Source of the DNA: Auritidibacter ignavus
GTDB taxonomy: Bacteria > Actinomycetota > Actinomycetes > Actinomycetales > Micrococcaceae
NCBI RefSeq assembly: GCF_003703835.1
Contig: NZ_RDQR01000001.1
Span: 186,001-250,000, forward strand
Direction: 5' to 3'
DNA length: 64,000 bases
Part shown: positions 1 to 9,032 of the stretch, one piece after another
How positions within the stretch are numbered: position 1 is the first letter of the stretch
Layout: every line of letters starts with the position of its first letter
Program-made: the position numbers and the translations under genes
The notes under the pieces: model-generated
Database searches by the model: none
What the model saw: the letters and a program-made list of their open reading frames with translations, nothing else
What the model was told of the DNA's origin: nothing

Positions 1-427
1 AGTGCGCGCCACGGTGCTCGGCCGGAATATCGCAGAGCTGAGCCAGCAAGAGATTCAGGTTGGCGGTGTCATCCCCGTGGGTTCCTGACCAACGGGCCGA
101 AAAAATGCCGGGAGCACCGTTGAGCACGTCCACGCATAACCCGGAGTCATCAGCGATAGCAACCAGTCCGGTGGCCTGGGCGATCTCACGAGCCTTTTTC
201 AGCGAGTTCTCGGCGAAGGTGACCCCATCTTCCACCACGTCTGGGGCGCCGGCGGTGGTAGCATCAATAATCTGGGTTTCGACATCGAGGTCCAGCTCTG
301 GGTGCGTGCTCAGCCCAGTGGCGATCAGCTGACGCAGTTCAGTGAGCTTCCCGAGATTATGAGAGGCCAACACGAGCACCGGATCACGGTTCGATCGCGC
401 AGCTGTGGATGCGGAGGTGGCGCTCAC
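1..427 (-). CDS. rdgB: Non-canonical purine NTP pyrophosphatase (XTP/dITP), partial at window edge
   Basis: Hydrolyses dITP, XTP and related deaminated purine nucleotides to the monophosphate, keeping them out of DNA and RNA. My reading of the minus strand from a GTG at 427 gives the family's N-terminal signature [15 protein letters not shown], then [13 protein letters not shown] and the substrate-pocket stretch [20 protein letters not shown]. About 142 residues are visible and the C-terminal third lies beyond position 1. The GTG overlaps the rph stop codon in a GTGA arrangement (424-427), so the two are translationally coupled; rph-rdgB is a common actinobacterial pair. The first ~16 residues are Ser/Ala-rich and poorly conserved, so a start slightly downstream cannot be excluded. 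Confidence 0.93.
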   Translation of the reverse strand, partial: MSATSASTAARSNRDPVLVLASHNLGKLTELRQLIATGLSTHPELDLDVETQIIDATTAGAPDVVEDGVTFAENSLKKAREIAQATGLVAIADDSGLCVDVLNGAPGIFSARWSGTHGDDTANLNLLLAQLCDIPAEHRGAH

Positions 428-1170
428 TGGACTCCGGCCTCCTGCAGTGCCTGGCGCTGGATTTCTGCCAGCTCGGTGGTTCCGGCTACCGCCAGGTCCA
501 GTAGCGTGTTCAGCTCGTCCCGGTTGAACGGCTGGTTTTCGGCGGTCCCTTGGATTTCCACGAAGTCACCGGATCCGGTGACCACCACGTTCATGTCGGT
601 ATCGGCCCGGGAGTCTTCCGGGTAGGGCAAATCCAACATGGCGACCCCGTCGACCACGCCAACCGAGATGGCGGAGATGGAATCTGTCAGCGGATTGTGT
701 GCTGCGGGGATTAGTCCCTGGGATTTGCCCCAGGACACCGCTTGGGCCAGGGCCACATAGGCGCCGGTAATCGAGGCGGTACGGGTGCCACCATCGGCCT
801 GCAACACATCACAGTCCAGTACGATGGTGTTCTCGCCCAGCACCTTCCGGTCGATGATGGCCCGCAGGCTCCGACCAATAAGTCGCGAGATTTCGTGGGT
901 TCGGCCCCCTATCTTGCCTTTGACCGATTCGCGAGTGGAGCGCTGACTGGTGGCGCGCGGTAACATCGCGTACTCGGCGGTGACCCAGCCGGTGCCCTGG
1001 CCTTTCAGCCACGTCGGGACACCTTCGGTCAGCGAGGCGTTACACAACACGACGGTTTCACCGCACCGAATCAGCGCCGAGCCTTCGGCTTGGGTGGACC
1101 ATCCGGTCTCAATGGTGATCGGGCGCAGTTGATCAACGCGACGACCATCGGCTCGCTGCTGAGTGCTCAC
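424..1170 (-). CDS. rph: Ribonuclease PH
   Basis: Phosphorolytic 3'-to-5' exoribonuclease that trims tRNA 3' ends; normally a hexamer in the cytoplasm. The protein shows RADGR near the start, the phosphate-site region around [20 protein letters not shown], and the family stretch [21 protein letters not shown] chose the GTG at 1170 (248 aa, the usual length), which begins 6 residues before RADGR and has an AAGGAC Shine-Dalgarno-like sequence upstream. A GTG at 1242 would add 24 unconserved residues. The gene sits in the order clpS, DUF2017, murI, MBL phosphodiesterase, rph, rdgB, seen across Actinobacteria. Its stop overlaps rdgB. Confidence 0.95.
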   Translation of the reverse strand: MSTQQRADGRRVDQLRPITIETGWSTQAEGSALIRCGETVVLCNASLTEGVPTWLKGQGTGWVTAEYAMLPRATSQRSTRESVKGKIGGRTHEISRLIGRSLRAIIDRKVLGENTIVLDCDVLQADGGTRTASITGAYVALAQAVSWGKSQGLIPAAHNPLTDSISAISVGVVDGVAMLDLPYPEDSRADTDMNVVVTGSGDFVEIQGTAENQPFNRDELNTLLDLAVAGTTELAEIQRQALQEAGVQ

Positions 1171-1249
1171 AGCAACATCACGTCCTTTTCTTGCCTTATT
1201 TGGCCTTATTCGGGCCCCGCGCAGGGGGCTGTCTGTGTTCACGTCGGTC

Positions 1250-2059
1250 TCAGACGGTGTAGGTCACTCCCGAGACCGCCACCGCTAAGGGCCCGGCAAA
1301 GCTACGACGGGCTTCTTCGGCGACAGTCAGCGGATCGTTCCACACCGGCAGGTGGGTGAGCAATAGCCGGGACACGTCAGCGCGATGGGCCATCTCGCCC
1401 GCGCGCTGACCGGTCAGGTGCACCCCCTCAATCCCGTCATCACGACCTTCTTGAAAGGCTGCCTCGCACAGGAAAATATCGGCGTGATCGGCTGCTTCCA
1501 CCAGCTCATCACAGGTGTCGGTATCGCCGGAATAGGTCAGCGCCGACCGCACGGTGTCGCCGCCAATGTGCTCTTCGGCCTCAATGCGAATGGCGTAGGC
1601 CTCATCAATCGGGTGACGCACCGGATAGGGGGTGATCGTCATCGGTCCCAGCTTCACCGGGACCCGACTCTGCCAGTGCTGAAAATCAAATTCTTCGTGC
1701 ATCCCCGGGTCCAGGTCGAGCCCGTAGGCGATAGCCATCCGATCAGCAGTGGCAGCCGGCCCCCAGACGGGAACCCGTCCGGCCCGCCAGCCGGAGGGAT
1801 CCCACCGGATCGCCACATGCATGCCACATAAGTCCATGCAGTGGTCCGGATGCAGATGCGAGAGACAAATCGCGTCCACCTCGTCCAACGAGATGTAGCG
1901 TTGCAAGGCACCTAAGGCGCCGTTGCCCAGATCCAGCAGGATGCGATATTTCTTCGGGTTGCCCTGTTCGTCGACACCTTGGGCCGAGACCAGGTAGCAC
2001 GATGCTGGAGACCCGGGTCCCGGAAACGAACCGGACGACCCGATAATGGTCAACTTCAT
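1250..2059 (-). CDS. MBL-fold phosphodiesterase, Rv1339-like (probable cyclic nucleotide degrading)
   Basis: A 269-aa metallo-beta-lactamase-fold hydrolase. The metal-binding motif HLHPDHCMD lies near residue 68, a second metal ligand region in [12 protein letters not shown] near 175, and a late histidine in LLLTHL near 236. Actinobacterial proteins in this position between murI and rph (Rv1339 in Mycobacterium tuberculosis) have been described as atypical class II cAMP phosphodiesterases; that substrate is inferred here from family and position. The ATG at 2059 has AGGAG 9 nt upstream. The 79-nt gap to rph and 188-nt gap after murI leave room for internal promoters. tRNase Z-like activity is the main alternative. 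Confidence 0.85.
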   Translation of the reverse strand: MKLTIIGSSGSFPGPGSPASCYLVSAQGVDEQGNPKKYRILLDLGNGALGALQRYISLDEVDAICLSHLHPDHCMDLCGMHVAIRWDPSGWRAGRVPVWGPAATADRMAIAYGLDLDPGMHEEFDFQHWQSRVPVKLGPMTITPYPVRHPIDEAYAIRIEAEEHIGGDTVRSALTYSGDTDTCDELVEAADHADIFLCEAAFQEGRDDGIEGVHLTGQRAGEMAHRADVSRLLLTHLPVWNDPLTVAEEARRSFAGPLAVAVSGVTYTV

Positions 2060-2247
2060 GAATAGTGCTCCTGCGCGGTCGTGGTGCTCGCCGAGGCAAC
2101 CTGCTGGCGATTGTCTTCCTGACTACCATAACCCCGGACCCCGGTCGACACAGAGTCGGTGCCATCACGACCGAGAGATCTACCCCACGTTCACTACCGG
2201 GTCTGGCCAGTTCCGAACCCGAACAGTCGGGCGCCTGCTAGGCCCGT

Positions 2248-3192
2248 TCAGGCCCGCAGGTGCTCCGCCACCGCCTGGTCGATCACCCGCAACGTTCCGG
2301 TGGGATACTCTTCGGCCACGGTTCTGATTTCCTGCACCGAGGAGACCTCAGGACCTAAGAATCTCCTGGCCAGACGCTGAAACTGCTCCGGGTTGCCGGT
2401 GGCCATAAATCGGTATTTCTCTCGCTGACTACCAGGAACCCCGTCGGGACGAAGGGTCGGCGCTGAGTCAGTGGCACCGGCTGGATTTTCCAGCTGATAT
2501 TCCACCAGCGCACGGTAGACGCTTTGGGCCGTGGCCTCCGAGGACGTAACCAAACTCACATCAGCTCCCATCACGTAGGAGATCACACCGGTGAGCAACG
2601 GGTAGTGGGTGCACCCCAGCACCAGCGTGTCAACACCTGCGGTCTTCAGCGGCGCTAAGTATCGCTCGGCCACCGAAATGAGCCGTTCCCCGGTGGTGAT
2701 ACCGGCCTCCACAAAGTGAACAAATTCCGGGGCGGCCACGGAGGTGATCTCCAATTGCGGAGCAGCGGCGAACATATCGTGATAGGCCCCGGAACTGATC
2801 GTGGCCTCAGTACCGATGACCCCAACGCGCCCGTTACGGGTGGTAGCCACCGCCCGGCGCACGGCCGGTTGAATCACTTCCACCACCGGGATGCCGTACC
2901 CGGCGGTGTATCGCTCGCGGGCATCACGTAGCACCGCCGAGGAGGCCGAATTGCAGGCGATCACCAGCAGTTTCACCCCGGCATCTACCAGCTCGTCCAT
3001 GATCGCCAAGGCCAGCTGACGCACCTGGGCAATCGGGCGTGGACCATAGGGTGAGTGAGCGGTATCGCCGACGTAGACAATGTTCTCATCGGGCAACTGA
3101 TCGATGACGGAGCGGGCCACGGTCAGCCCGCCGACCCCGGAGTCGAAGATTCCAATCGGAGCCTGGGGTTGGGGTTCAGGGTGGGTACTCAT
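2248..3192 (-). CDS. murI: Glutamate racemase
   Basis: Interconverts L- and D-glutamate to supply D-Glu for peptidoglycan stem peptides. The catalytic elements are visible: the N-terminal [11 protein letters not shown] (Asp near residue 18), the first catalytic cysteine in [10 protein letters not shown], and the second in [12 protein letters not shown] ~35-residue C-terminal extension ([15 protein letters not shown] onward) is longer than in E. coli but common in Actinobacteria. The ATG at 3192 overlaps the stop of the DUF2017 gene by 4 nt (ATGA), so translation is probably coupled. Cytoplasmic. Confidence 0.96.
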   Translation of the reverse strand: MSTHPEPQPQAPIGIFDSGVGGLTVARSVIDQLPDENIVYVGDTAHSPYGPRPIAQVRQLALAIMDELVDAGVKLLVIACNSASSAVLRDARERYTAGYGIPVVEVIQPAVRRAVATTRNGRVGVIGTEATISSGAYHDMFAAAPQLEITSVAAPEFVHFVEAGITTGERLISVAERYLAPLKTAGVDTLVLGCTHYPLLTGVISYVMGADVSLVTSSEATAQSVYRALVEYQLENPAGATDSAPTLRPDGVPGSQREKYRFMATGNPEQFQRLARRFLGPEVSSVQEIRTVAEEYPTGTLRVIDQAVAEHLRA

Positions 3193-3896
3193 CCGCGTTC
3201 TCCGTGCATTAGGGCCACCATCAGCGTGTCAAGCAGCCACGAACTAAAGTTGTACAGCAAAGCCATGTAGGACTCCACCGATTCGGCCCGATCCAATGAA
3301 TTCACCCCAGCAATCTTACGAGCATCGTCTTCGGTGGTGATTTCTAAGCGCTTCGCTAGCACTAAGCGGACCTGATTCAACGCACGAGCAAAGGCCTGCG
3401 CGGTGGGCGTATCCAGCACGAGGTGCCGGGGCTGTAGCGCGGCCCAGGCGAGCTGTAAGTCCTGAATCTTGTCGGCCCGAATGGCGTCCTCGGCCAAATC
3501 GCGGAACTCTTGAGAACCCGATTGCGCATCGTCGCCACTACGTCCCGGCGGGAGCAGGGCCGCCACGGCCGGGTCGGATCGATCCGGAAGCGGCTCCAGC
3601 CCGGAGGATTGCCCGACCAAATCCCAAAACGTGGCGTCAATGTCCTGGCTTAACTCGCCGGTAGATGCAGTGTCGGCGGGGCCCTGCTGTGTGGATTCGT
3701 CGGGTTGCTCGGATTGTTCGGGTTGCTCGGAGTCTTCCGGCCGGTTCAGCACCGAGTCCCGGGTTTCCGCACCCTCGGGCAGGGCTCCACCCAAGAGTTG
3801 AATGACATCGGCAAACAGCGAGCGCAATAAGCGGCGTTCTTCAGCTTCTAGGTGCGCGGTATATCCGCGAATCCCCGATTTAAAGGCACGTGCCAT
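3189..3896 (-). CDS. DUF2017 family protein
   Basis: A 235-aa protein of unknown function, always or nearly always found between clpS and murI in Actinobacteria. The start MARAFKSG at 3896 is chosen because the conserved N-terminal helix ([17 protein letters not shown]) follows at once and AGGAG lies 13 nt upstream; the open frame runs back to 3980 but that part overlaps clpS. A low-complexity insert rich in Glu, Gln, Pro and Ser (residues ~50-75, repeated [12 protein letters not shown]) separates the N-terminal helix from a helical C-terminal half. No catalytic motif is visible. Its constant link to ClpS suggests a role around proteolysis or cell-wall synthesis, but this is only context. Confidence 0.85.
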   Translation of the reverse strand: MARAFKSGIRGYTAHLEAEERRLLRSLFADVIQLLGGALPEGAETRDSVLNRPEDSEQPEQSEQPDESTQQGPADTASTGELSQDIDATFWDLVGQSSGLEPLPDRSDPAVAALLPPGRSGDDAQSGSQEFRDLAEDAIRADKIQDLQLAWAALQPRHLVLDTPTAQAFARALNQVRLVLAKRLEITTEDDARKIAGVNSLDRAESVESYMALLYNFSSWLLDTLMVALMHGERG

Positions 3897-3945
3897 ACGT
3901 GGCAGACATCTCCTGTGGTCTCGTGATGTGGCCCAGCTGTGTGGC

Positions 3946-4284
3946 CTACTGATGTGGCTCGTAGGTCGCCCACAGCCCAAAACCGTGCATGGCCTGAACG
4001 TGCCGTTCTGCTTCTTCTTTTGTCCCGTTGGCTACCACGGCTTTGCCTTCTTGGTGGACCTGGAGCATCAGTGAGTGTGCTTGAGCCTGGGAGTACCCGA
4101 AATAGGTCCGAAACACGTAGGCGACATAGCTCATCAAATTCACCGGGTCATTCCAGACAATCACTTTCCAGGGGCTGGCAGGTTGCTGAGAGCTCTCGGT
4201 GAGTATATCGCTGCGGGTGTCCTCATCGGGTACCGCCGTGGCATGCACCACTGGAGAAGAGAACGACAACTGTAGTCTGGCCAT
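3946..4284 (-). CDS. clpS: ATP-dependent Clp protease adaptor ClpS
   Basis: Delivers N-degron substrates to ClpC/ClpP. The 112-aa protein has a ~35-residue disordered N-terminal extension, then the ClpS core: [17 protein letters not shown] (substrate-pocket Asn-Asp), the [19 protein letters not shown] helix, and [17 protein letters not shown] ending in the usual [10 protein letters not shown]. The ATG at 4284 has no Shine-Dalgarno sequence; instead TAGACT lies exactly 6 nt upstream, so a leaderless mRNA is likely. It is first in a minus-strand run into DUF2017 and murI and is divergent from pncB. Confidence 0.95.
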   Translation of the reverse strand: MARLQLSFSSPVVHATAVPDEDTRSDILTESSQQPASPWKVIVWNDPVNLMSYVAYVFRTYFGYSQAQAHSLMLQVHQEGKAVVANGTKEEAERHVQAMHGFGLWATYEPHQ

Positions 4285-4290
4285 GAGTTC

Positions 4291-4296
4291 AGTCTA
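4291..4296 (-). promoter_or_regulatory. Predicted -10 box of clpS (leaderless)
   Basis: On the minus strand the hexamer TAGACT is followed by 6 nt (GAACTC) and then the clpS ATG, which would put the transcript start at or next to the start codon. No Shine-Dalgarno sequence can be seen in that interval. The -35 region is not consensus. Inference from spacing only. Confidence 0.5.
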
Positions 4297-4411
4297 AAAC
4301 ACAACGAGAGTTGGTTCAGATCGTGCCACCGTGGAGGCTTGTCTGAGCTACCCCGATGCCGTGCGTGCAGTGGCGCGCTGCAGCGACGCTGATGTTCTCA
4401 CCGCTGGGGTC

Positions 4412-4439
4412 TTGGCATCCCGGTCAGACAGAGTAGTGT
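4412..4439 (+). promoter_or_regulatory. Predicted pncB promoter, leaderless
   Basis: TTGGCA (4412-4417), a 16-nt spacer and TAGTGT (4434-4439) match an actinobacterial housekeeping promoter well. The pncB GTG begins 8 nt after the -10 box and there is no Shine-Dalgarno sequence between them, so transcription should begin at or just before the GTG. The promoter is divergent from that of clpS within a 162-nt spacer. Confidence 0.6.
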
Positions 4440-4446
4440 TGTTTAA

Positions 4447-5805
4447 GTGAGTATTCTCGATCACTCAGAGACCAATCGCGGGTTTTGGCCGTCCTCGTTA
4501 TTCACCGACCACTACGAGCTGACCATGCTCGATACGGCGATGGCCTCCGGTGCCGCACATCGACCCAGCATTTTCGAGCTCTTTGCACGACGTTTGCCCG
4601 AGGGACGACGTTACGGTGTGGTGGCCGGAACCGGCCGATTCTTAGAAGGCCTGAAGCACTTTCGTTTCACGGACGCCGAGCTTGGTTTTCTCTCCGACCA
4701 CCGGGTCGTTACCGATCAAACCCTAGCGTGGCTGGCCGATTTCACGTTTTCGGGCACCATTTACGGTTATCCCGAAGGCGAAGTGTATTTCCCGCACTCC
4801 CCCATCTTGCAGGTTGAGGCCACCTTCGCCGAGGCTTGCCTGCTGGAAACCTACGCCCTGTCTATTTTGAACTACGATTCCGCCGTGGCCTCGGCGGCCT
4901 CGCGAATGGTGCGGGCTGCCGGGGGGCGCCCCTGTATTGAAATGGGGTCCCGGCGTACCCACGAGGAATCTGCTGTGGCCGCCGCTCGGGCTGCCTATGT
5001 GGCTGGATTCGGTTCCACCTCGAACCTGGAAGCCGGTGCCCGCTACGGTATTCCGACCGGAGGCACCGCGGCACACTCGTTGACCTTGCTACACGACACC
5101 GAGCGCGAGGCCTTCCAGGCTCAGGTCGACACGCTCGGTCCGGACACCACCTTGTTGGTGGATACCTACGATATTGCGCAAGGAGTCCGCACCGCCGTGG
5201 AGGTGGCCGGTCCCGGATTAGGCAAGGTCCGGATTGACTCCGGTGATCTGATTGAGCAGGCCCACTCGGTGCGCGAATTGCTCGATGAGCTGGGCAATAC
5301 CGACACCGGAATCATGGTCACCTCGGATCTGGACGAATACGCCATTGCCGGATTGCGCTCGGCTCCGGTGAGTGCTTATGGGGTGGGCACCAAACTGGTC
5401 ACCGGCTCCGGGGCACCCACCGCCTCCATGGTTTATAAGCTCACTGCCCGGGCTGCCGACGATGGATCGTGGCATAATGTGGCTAAAGCCTCCCAGGGGA
5501 AGAAATCGGTGGGTGGCCGGAAATATGCGGCCCGCCAGCTAACTCCTAGCGGAGTGGCCACCGCTGAGTTGCTCAGCGTGGATGAACCTATCACATCCGA
5601 TCAGACCCATCGAGATCTGGTCGTCAAGCTCGTTGATCACGGCGAGATTGACGAACGCTATATCGGTCAAGCCGGTGTGCAGCGGGCTGTCGCCCGGCAC
5701 CGTAAGTCCCTGGCTGAACTCCCCCGGACGGCCTTCCGTTTACAAGCCGGAGACCCAGTCATTCCGTCACTATTCCAGGAGATTGACTTCCCCCGGGACA
5801 GATAG
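4447..5805 (+). CDS. pncB: Nicotinate phosphoribosyltransferase
   Basis: Makes nicotinate mononucleotide from nicotinate and PRPP in the Preiss-Handler arm of NAD salvage. The 452-aa protein has the N-terminal LFTDHYELTML signature, FELFARRLPEGRRYGVVAG, the active-site segment EMGSRRTHEESAV, and a phosphate-binding segment around VRIDSGDLIEQA. The start is a GTG at 4447 with no Shine-Dalgarno sequence. It is followed after 57 nt by the nicotinamidase gene, so the pair converts nicotinamide to nicotinate and then to NaMN. Confidence 0.96.
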   Translation: MSILDHSETNRGFWPSSLFTDHYELTMLDTAMASGAAHRPSIFELFARRLPEGRRYGVVAGTGRFLEGLKHFRFTDAELGFLSDHRVVTDQTLAWLADFTFSGTIYGYPEGEVYFPHSPILQVEATFAEACLLETYALSILNYDSAVASAASRMVRAAGGRPCIEMGSRRTHEESAVAAARAAYVAGFGSTSNLEAGARYGIPTGGTAAHSLTLLHDTEREAFQAQVDTLGPDTTLLVDTYDIAQGVRTAVEVAGPGLGKVRIDSGDLIEQAHSVRELLDELGNTDTGIMVTSDLDEYAIAGLRSAPVSAYGVGTKLVTGSGAPTASMVYKLTARAADDGSWHNVAKASQGKKSVGGRKYAARQLTPSGVATAELLSVDEPITSDQTHRDLVVKLVDHGEIDERYIGQAGVQRAVARHRKSLAELPRTAFRLQAGDPVIPSLFQEIDFPRDR

Positions 5806-5862
5806 GATATGCTAGCTCAGCATCGTCACAACGCACCTCTCGATCCAAAGGAACATAAGACC

Positions 5863-6540
5863 ATGCGTGCATTGGTGATCGTGGACGTCCAGAAAGACTT
5901 CTGCGAGGGCGGTACATTAGCCGTCGAAGGTGGTAATGCCACCGCAACCAAGATTTCAGAATTCCTGGAGAAAGCTCATTCACAATACGATGCCGTCGTC
6001 GCCACCCGCGACTGGCACGTGGAACCGGGCCCACATTTCGCCCAGAACAACGACGAGGAACCCAACTTCAGTGACACCTGGCCGGTTCACTGTGTGGCCG
6101 GAACCGAAGGTGCTGAACTCAGCGACTACCTCGACACCGACCATATCCAGGCCGAGTTCCTCAAGGGCCGTTACGACGACGGCTACTCCGCGTTTGAGGG
6201 GCTGTTGGGCCAGCCCGATGAAGTTCGGTCGGACGCTCCCACCGGTAACGCCGGCCCCTATGGCGCCACCGCCGCAGCAGCCAGCGCCGTGGAAGATGGT
6301 GCACCGGATCTCAATGCGTGGCTGGCCGAACGCGATATTGAAACCGTGCACATCGTCGGCATTGCCACCGACCACTGCGTGCTAGCCACGGCCCTGGACG
6401 CCGTCGATGCCGGCTACGATGTCAAGGTTTTGGCAGATTTGTGCGCCGGTGTTGATCCGGCGGAGTCCGAAGACGCTCTCTCGGAAATGGAAGATGCCGG
6501 ATGCCACGTCGGTCGGTGCCGGGCCATTCTGGCTCACTAA
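5863..6540 (+). CDS. pncA: Nicotinamidase / isochorismatase-family hydrolase
   Basis: Deamidates nicotinamide to nicotinate, feeding the product to PncB next door. The catalytic triad is visible: Asp in LVIVDVQKDF, Lys in EFLKGRYDDGY and Cys in GIATDHCVLATALDA. Metal ligands lie in TRDWHVEPGPHF. The ATG at 5863 is preceded by AAAGGAA at 5847-5853; the frame is open back to 5809 but without a start signal. The 225-aa length is slightly above the usual ~190-215. A 25-residue insert (residues ~120-150, rich in Ala/Gly) sits between the Lys and Cys motifs. Confidence 0.94.
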   Translation: MRALVIVDVQKDFCEGGTLAVEGGNATATKISEFLEKAHSQYDAVVATRDWHVEPGPHFAQNNDEEPNFSDTWPVHCVAGTEGAELSDYLDTDHIQAEFLKGRYDDGYSAFEGLLGQPDEVRSDAPTGNAGPYGATAAAASAVEDGAPDLNAWLAERDIETVHIVGIATDHCVLATALDAVDAGYDVKVLADLCAGVDPAESEDALSEMEDAGCHVGRCRAILAH

Positions 6541-6582
6541 AGCCGGTACCGAGGCCAGCCTGAATGCTGGCACCAGCTTGCG

Positions 6583-6644
6583 ATAAACCTCTCGTCAGCC
6601 ACCGAGCCCACTGATCCCGGGACGGTGGATGCCGGGAGGTTTAT
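6583..6644 (+). terminator. Terminator hairpin between convergent pncA and helicase
   Basis: ATAAACCTCTCG (6583-6594) pairs with CGGGAGGTTTAT (6633-6644) with one wobble. An inner stem CCACCG/CGGTGG (6599-6604, 6623-6628) extends the structure. On the plus strand a T-rich stretch (TTTATTTCTT) follows, fitting termination after pncA. The 3' arm overlaps the stop codon of the convergent helicase gene. Confidence 0.6.
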
Positions 6645-8428
6645 TTCTTGCCCACAAACCATTTTTGCAAGGTATTAATGCGGGTTTGTAATTGTTCTCG
6701 GGAGGCCTGGGCCACCGCAGGGCCTCCGGAGATCTCTCGCAACCGGTTATGGATCACCCCGTGTGGAGTACCACTGCGGGCAGCCCAGGCAGACACCATC
6801 GAGGAGAGCTTTTTCCGGAGTTCTTTCATCTGTCGGTGGTCAACCACCGCTGGATCCTGGGAGGATGTCGTGGACTTGGCGGGCCGGTTTTTCAGGTGAT
6901 TGGCCTGGTGCTGTTTGAGCAGGATTGAGACTTGTTCGGCATCGAGCAGACCTGGGATGCCGAGGAAATCGAGTTCTTCGGCAGATCCCACGGCTGCTCC
7001 CGCACCAAATTCGCCTCCATCGAACAGGACCTTGTCAAAAGCAGCGTCGGATTCCAAGGCACGGAAGGTGCCTTCGGTCAGACGTGACGAGGCCGACTCC
7101 TGTCGGTTCGCTTCCTTCAGTTCTCGTTCTTCGGCGGCCTCCTCAAGATTCTCCACTTCCACGGCGCCGGTGACTTGAAGGGCGTGGTCACGTTCTGTTT
7201 CCAGCTCATTGGCCAATGCCATCAGCTTCGGCACCGAAGGCAAAAACACCGAGGCGGTCTCACCGCGCTTACGTGAGCGCACGAAACGTCCCACCGCCTG
7301 AGCGAAAAACATCGGCGTGGACGTGGAGGTGGCATACACCCCCACACACAGTCGCGGCACATCCACCCCCTCGGACACCATGCGCACAGCCACCATCCAG
7401 CGCTGATCGGAGGTCGCGAAGCTCTCGATCTTCTCCGAGGCCGTCGGGTCATCGGAGAGAACCGTGGTCACCGGTTCGCCACACACCGCCTGAAGTTGGG
7501 CTGCATAGGCCCGGGCGTCCTCATGGTCGGTGGCAATAACCAGTCCTCCGGCGTCGGGCACGTTGCGACGAACTTCGCTGAGACGACGATCGGCGGCTTT
7601 GAGCACCGAGGGGATCCACTGTCCCTCGGGGTTCAGTGCGGTGCGCCATGCCGATTGAGTCATGTCCTTCGTGGCAGCTTCACCCAGCTGGGCTTCCATC
7701 ACTTCGCCGGTTGATGTTTGCCAGCGCATCTGCCCGGAATAGGCCATGAAAATCACGGGACGCACCACATGGTCTTTCAGCGCTGGCCCGTACCCGTAGG
7801 TGTAATCAGCCTGCGACCGCAGCACTCCATCCCCCTGATCGGCGTAGCGCACGAAGGGAATCTGGGCGTCATCGGAACGGAAAGGAGTACCGGTCAGTGA
7901 CAGTCTGCGCGTGGCGGGTTCGAACGCCTCTTTGATGCTGTCGCCCCAACTGAGTGCGTCACCGCCGTGGTGGACCTCATCGAGAATGACCAGCGTGCGG
8001 GCTGCTTCGGTGCGGTTACGGTGCAAAACCGGTTTTTGGGCCACCTGAGCGTAGGTCAGGGCCACACCCATATATTCTCTTCCGTGATGCCCATCGGAAT
8101 TCTTGAAGTTCGGGTCAATGGCCAACCCGATACGAGCCGCAGAATCGGCCCACTGCTTCTTCAAGTGTTCGGTCGGTGCCACCACCGTCATCCGGGAGAT
8201 CACCCCGGATTCTTTCAACATTTTGGCCACGCGCAACGCGAAAGTGGTTTTGCCCGCACCCGGAGTAGCCACGGTGAGAAAGTCTTTGTGCGGGGCCGAG
8301 AAATACTGTTCTAGCGCCTCTTGCTGCCACTGGCGCAGTTTCGAGGCGGTGCCCCATGCAGCGCGTTTCGGCAGAGCAGGGGGGAGATCTTCTCCAATCT
8401 GGAATAACGCATCAGGTTGCTCACTCAC
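6641..8428 (-). CDS. DEAD/DEAH box helicase, superfamily 2
   Basis: A 595-aa SF2 helicase of the type found beside DUF3039 in Actinobacteria. Motifs in order: Q-like LRQWQQEALEQYF, Walker A in TPGAGKTTFALRVA (~residue 55), VVAPTEHLKKQW (Ia), DEVH Walker B in LVILDEVHHGGD (~150), LTGTPFRSD (motif III), and the C-terminal RecA lobe with VRMVSEGVDVP and the arginine-finger motif AVGRFVRSRKRGE (~380). A ~200-residue Glu/Arg-rich C-terminal region follows. The GTG start at 8428 has GGAGGAG 7 nt upstream. XPB/RadD-like DNA repair or RNA remodelling are both possible; the substrate is unknown. Confidence 0.88.
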   Translation of the reverse strand: MSEQPDALFQIGEDLPPALPKRAAWGTASKLRQWQQEALEQYFSAPHKDFLTVATPGAGKTTFALRVAKMLKESGVISRMTVVAPTEHLKKQWADSAARIGLAIDPNFKNSDGHHGREYMGVALTYAQVAQKPVLHRNRTEAARTLVILDEVHHGGDALSWGDSIKEAFEPATRRLSLTGTPFRSDDAQIPFVRYADQGDGVLRSQADYTYGYGPALKDHVVRPVIFMAYSGQMRWQTSTGEVMEAQLGEAATKDMTQSAWRTALNPEGQWIPSVLKAADRRLSEVRRNVPDAGGLVIATDHEDARAYAAQLQAVCGEPVTTVLSDDPTASEKIESFATSDQRWMVAVRMVSEGVDVPRLCVGVYATSTSTPMFFAQAVGRFVRSRKRGETASVFLPSVPKLMALANELETERDHALQVTGAVEVENLEEAAEERELKEANRQESASSRLTEGTFRALESDAAFDKVLFDGGEFGAGAAVGSAEELDFLGIPGLLDAEQVSILLKQHQANHLKNRPAKSTTSSQDPAVVDHRQMKELRKKLSSMVSAWAARSGTPHGVIHNRLREISGGPAVAQASREQLQTRINTLQKWFVGKK

Positions 8429-8535
8429 TGATTGGCTCCTCCCCGGCCTGTATGTCCCCTACGGTTGTGTCTGCTGTGTTCGTGCTGTGTCATCTCACCG
8501 GTGGCTAGACCAGCAACCCGGCCGGCACCACGACA

Positions 8536-8572
8536 AAAGCTACCCGAAGACACAGCGTGCTCGGGTAGCTTT
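8536..8572 (-). terminator. Terminator-like perfect hairpin after DUF3039 gene
   Basis: AAAGCTACCCGA (8536-8547) and TCGGGTAGCTTT (8561-8572) form a perfect 12-bp stem with a 13-nt loop, 22 nt past the stop of the DUF3039 gene. On the minus strand only a short TTTTG tail follows, so it is a weak intrinsic terminator or an RNA 3'-end stabiliser. Confidence 0.6.
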
Positions 8573-8594
8573 GACGGTCCGGTTCTGTCGGAGT

Positions 8595-8948
8595 TTATTT
8601 CTTGCCGCGCCCGAATCCGAAGAATCCGCGGCCACCGCGGCCCTGACCGGACTCAGCATCCCCGGACTCCATACCTTCCCAGATTTCCAGGCAAGACGGG
8701 CACATCGGGAACCGCTCTGGATCCCGTGAGGGGACCCAGACCTTGCCGCACAATGCGACCACCGGGGTGCCGTTGATCATGGCATCGGCAAGCTTATCTT
8801 TCGGCACGAAGTGTTTAAAACGTTCGTGGTCCCCGGGTTCGGTCGCTTGGCGCTGTTCTTCGCGTTCCAACACACCCGTTGACCCACCGCTAAGATCCTG
8901 CTCGGGATCCACGGAAGAGTTCAGCACGGATATCGTCTCAAAAGTCAT
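8595..8948 (-). CDS. DUF3039 domain-containing protein (putative zinc-binding)
   Basis: A 117-aa actinobacterial protein of unknown function. The conserved core runs from HERFKHFVPKDKLADAMINGTPVVALCGKVWVP to MCPSCLEIWEGM. Two cysteine positions (ALCGK and CPSC) and the preceding HFV histidine suggest one bound zinc, but this is inferred. The C-terminus is a Gly/Arg/Phe tail (GRGGRGFFGFGRGKK), which might bind nucleic acid. The ATG at 8948 lies 6 nt after a TAGAAT box and lacks a proper Shine-Dalgarno sequence. The gene precedes the SF2 helicase, a pairing retained widely in Actinobacteria, so a shared nucleic-acid role is plausible. Confidence 0.88.
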   Translation of the reverse strand: MTFETISVLNSSVDPEQDLSGGSTGVLEREEQRQATEPGDHERFKHFVPKDKLADAMINGTPVVALCGKVWVPSRDPERFPMCPSCLEIWEGMESGDAESGQGRGGRGFFGFGRGKK

Positions 8949-8954
8949 GCCTCT

Positions 8955-8960
8955 ATTCTA
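8955..8960 (-). promoter_or_regulatory. Predicted -10 box of DUF3039 gene (leaderless)
   Basis: TAGAAT on the minus strand is separated by 6 nt (AGAGGC) from the ATG. The spacing predicts a transcript starting at the start codon. AGAGG is too close to the ATG to act as a normal ribosome site. No good -35 is seen. Confidence 0.5.
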
Positions 8961-9032
8961 ACCCTCATCACGCCCACGGGTCGCGTTCCGAGGATCCGCT
9001 CATGGCCTCGACCGGTATCTAGCCAGCTCGGT

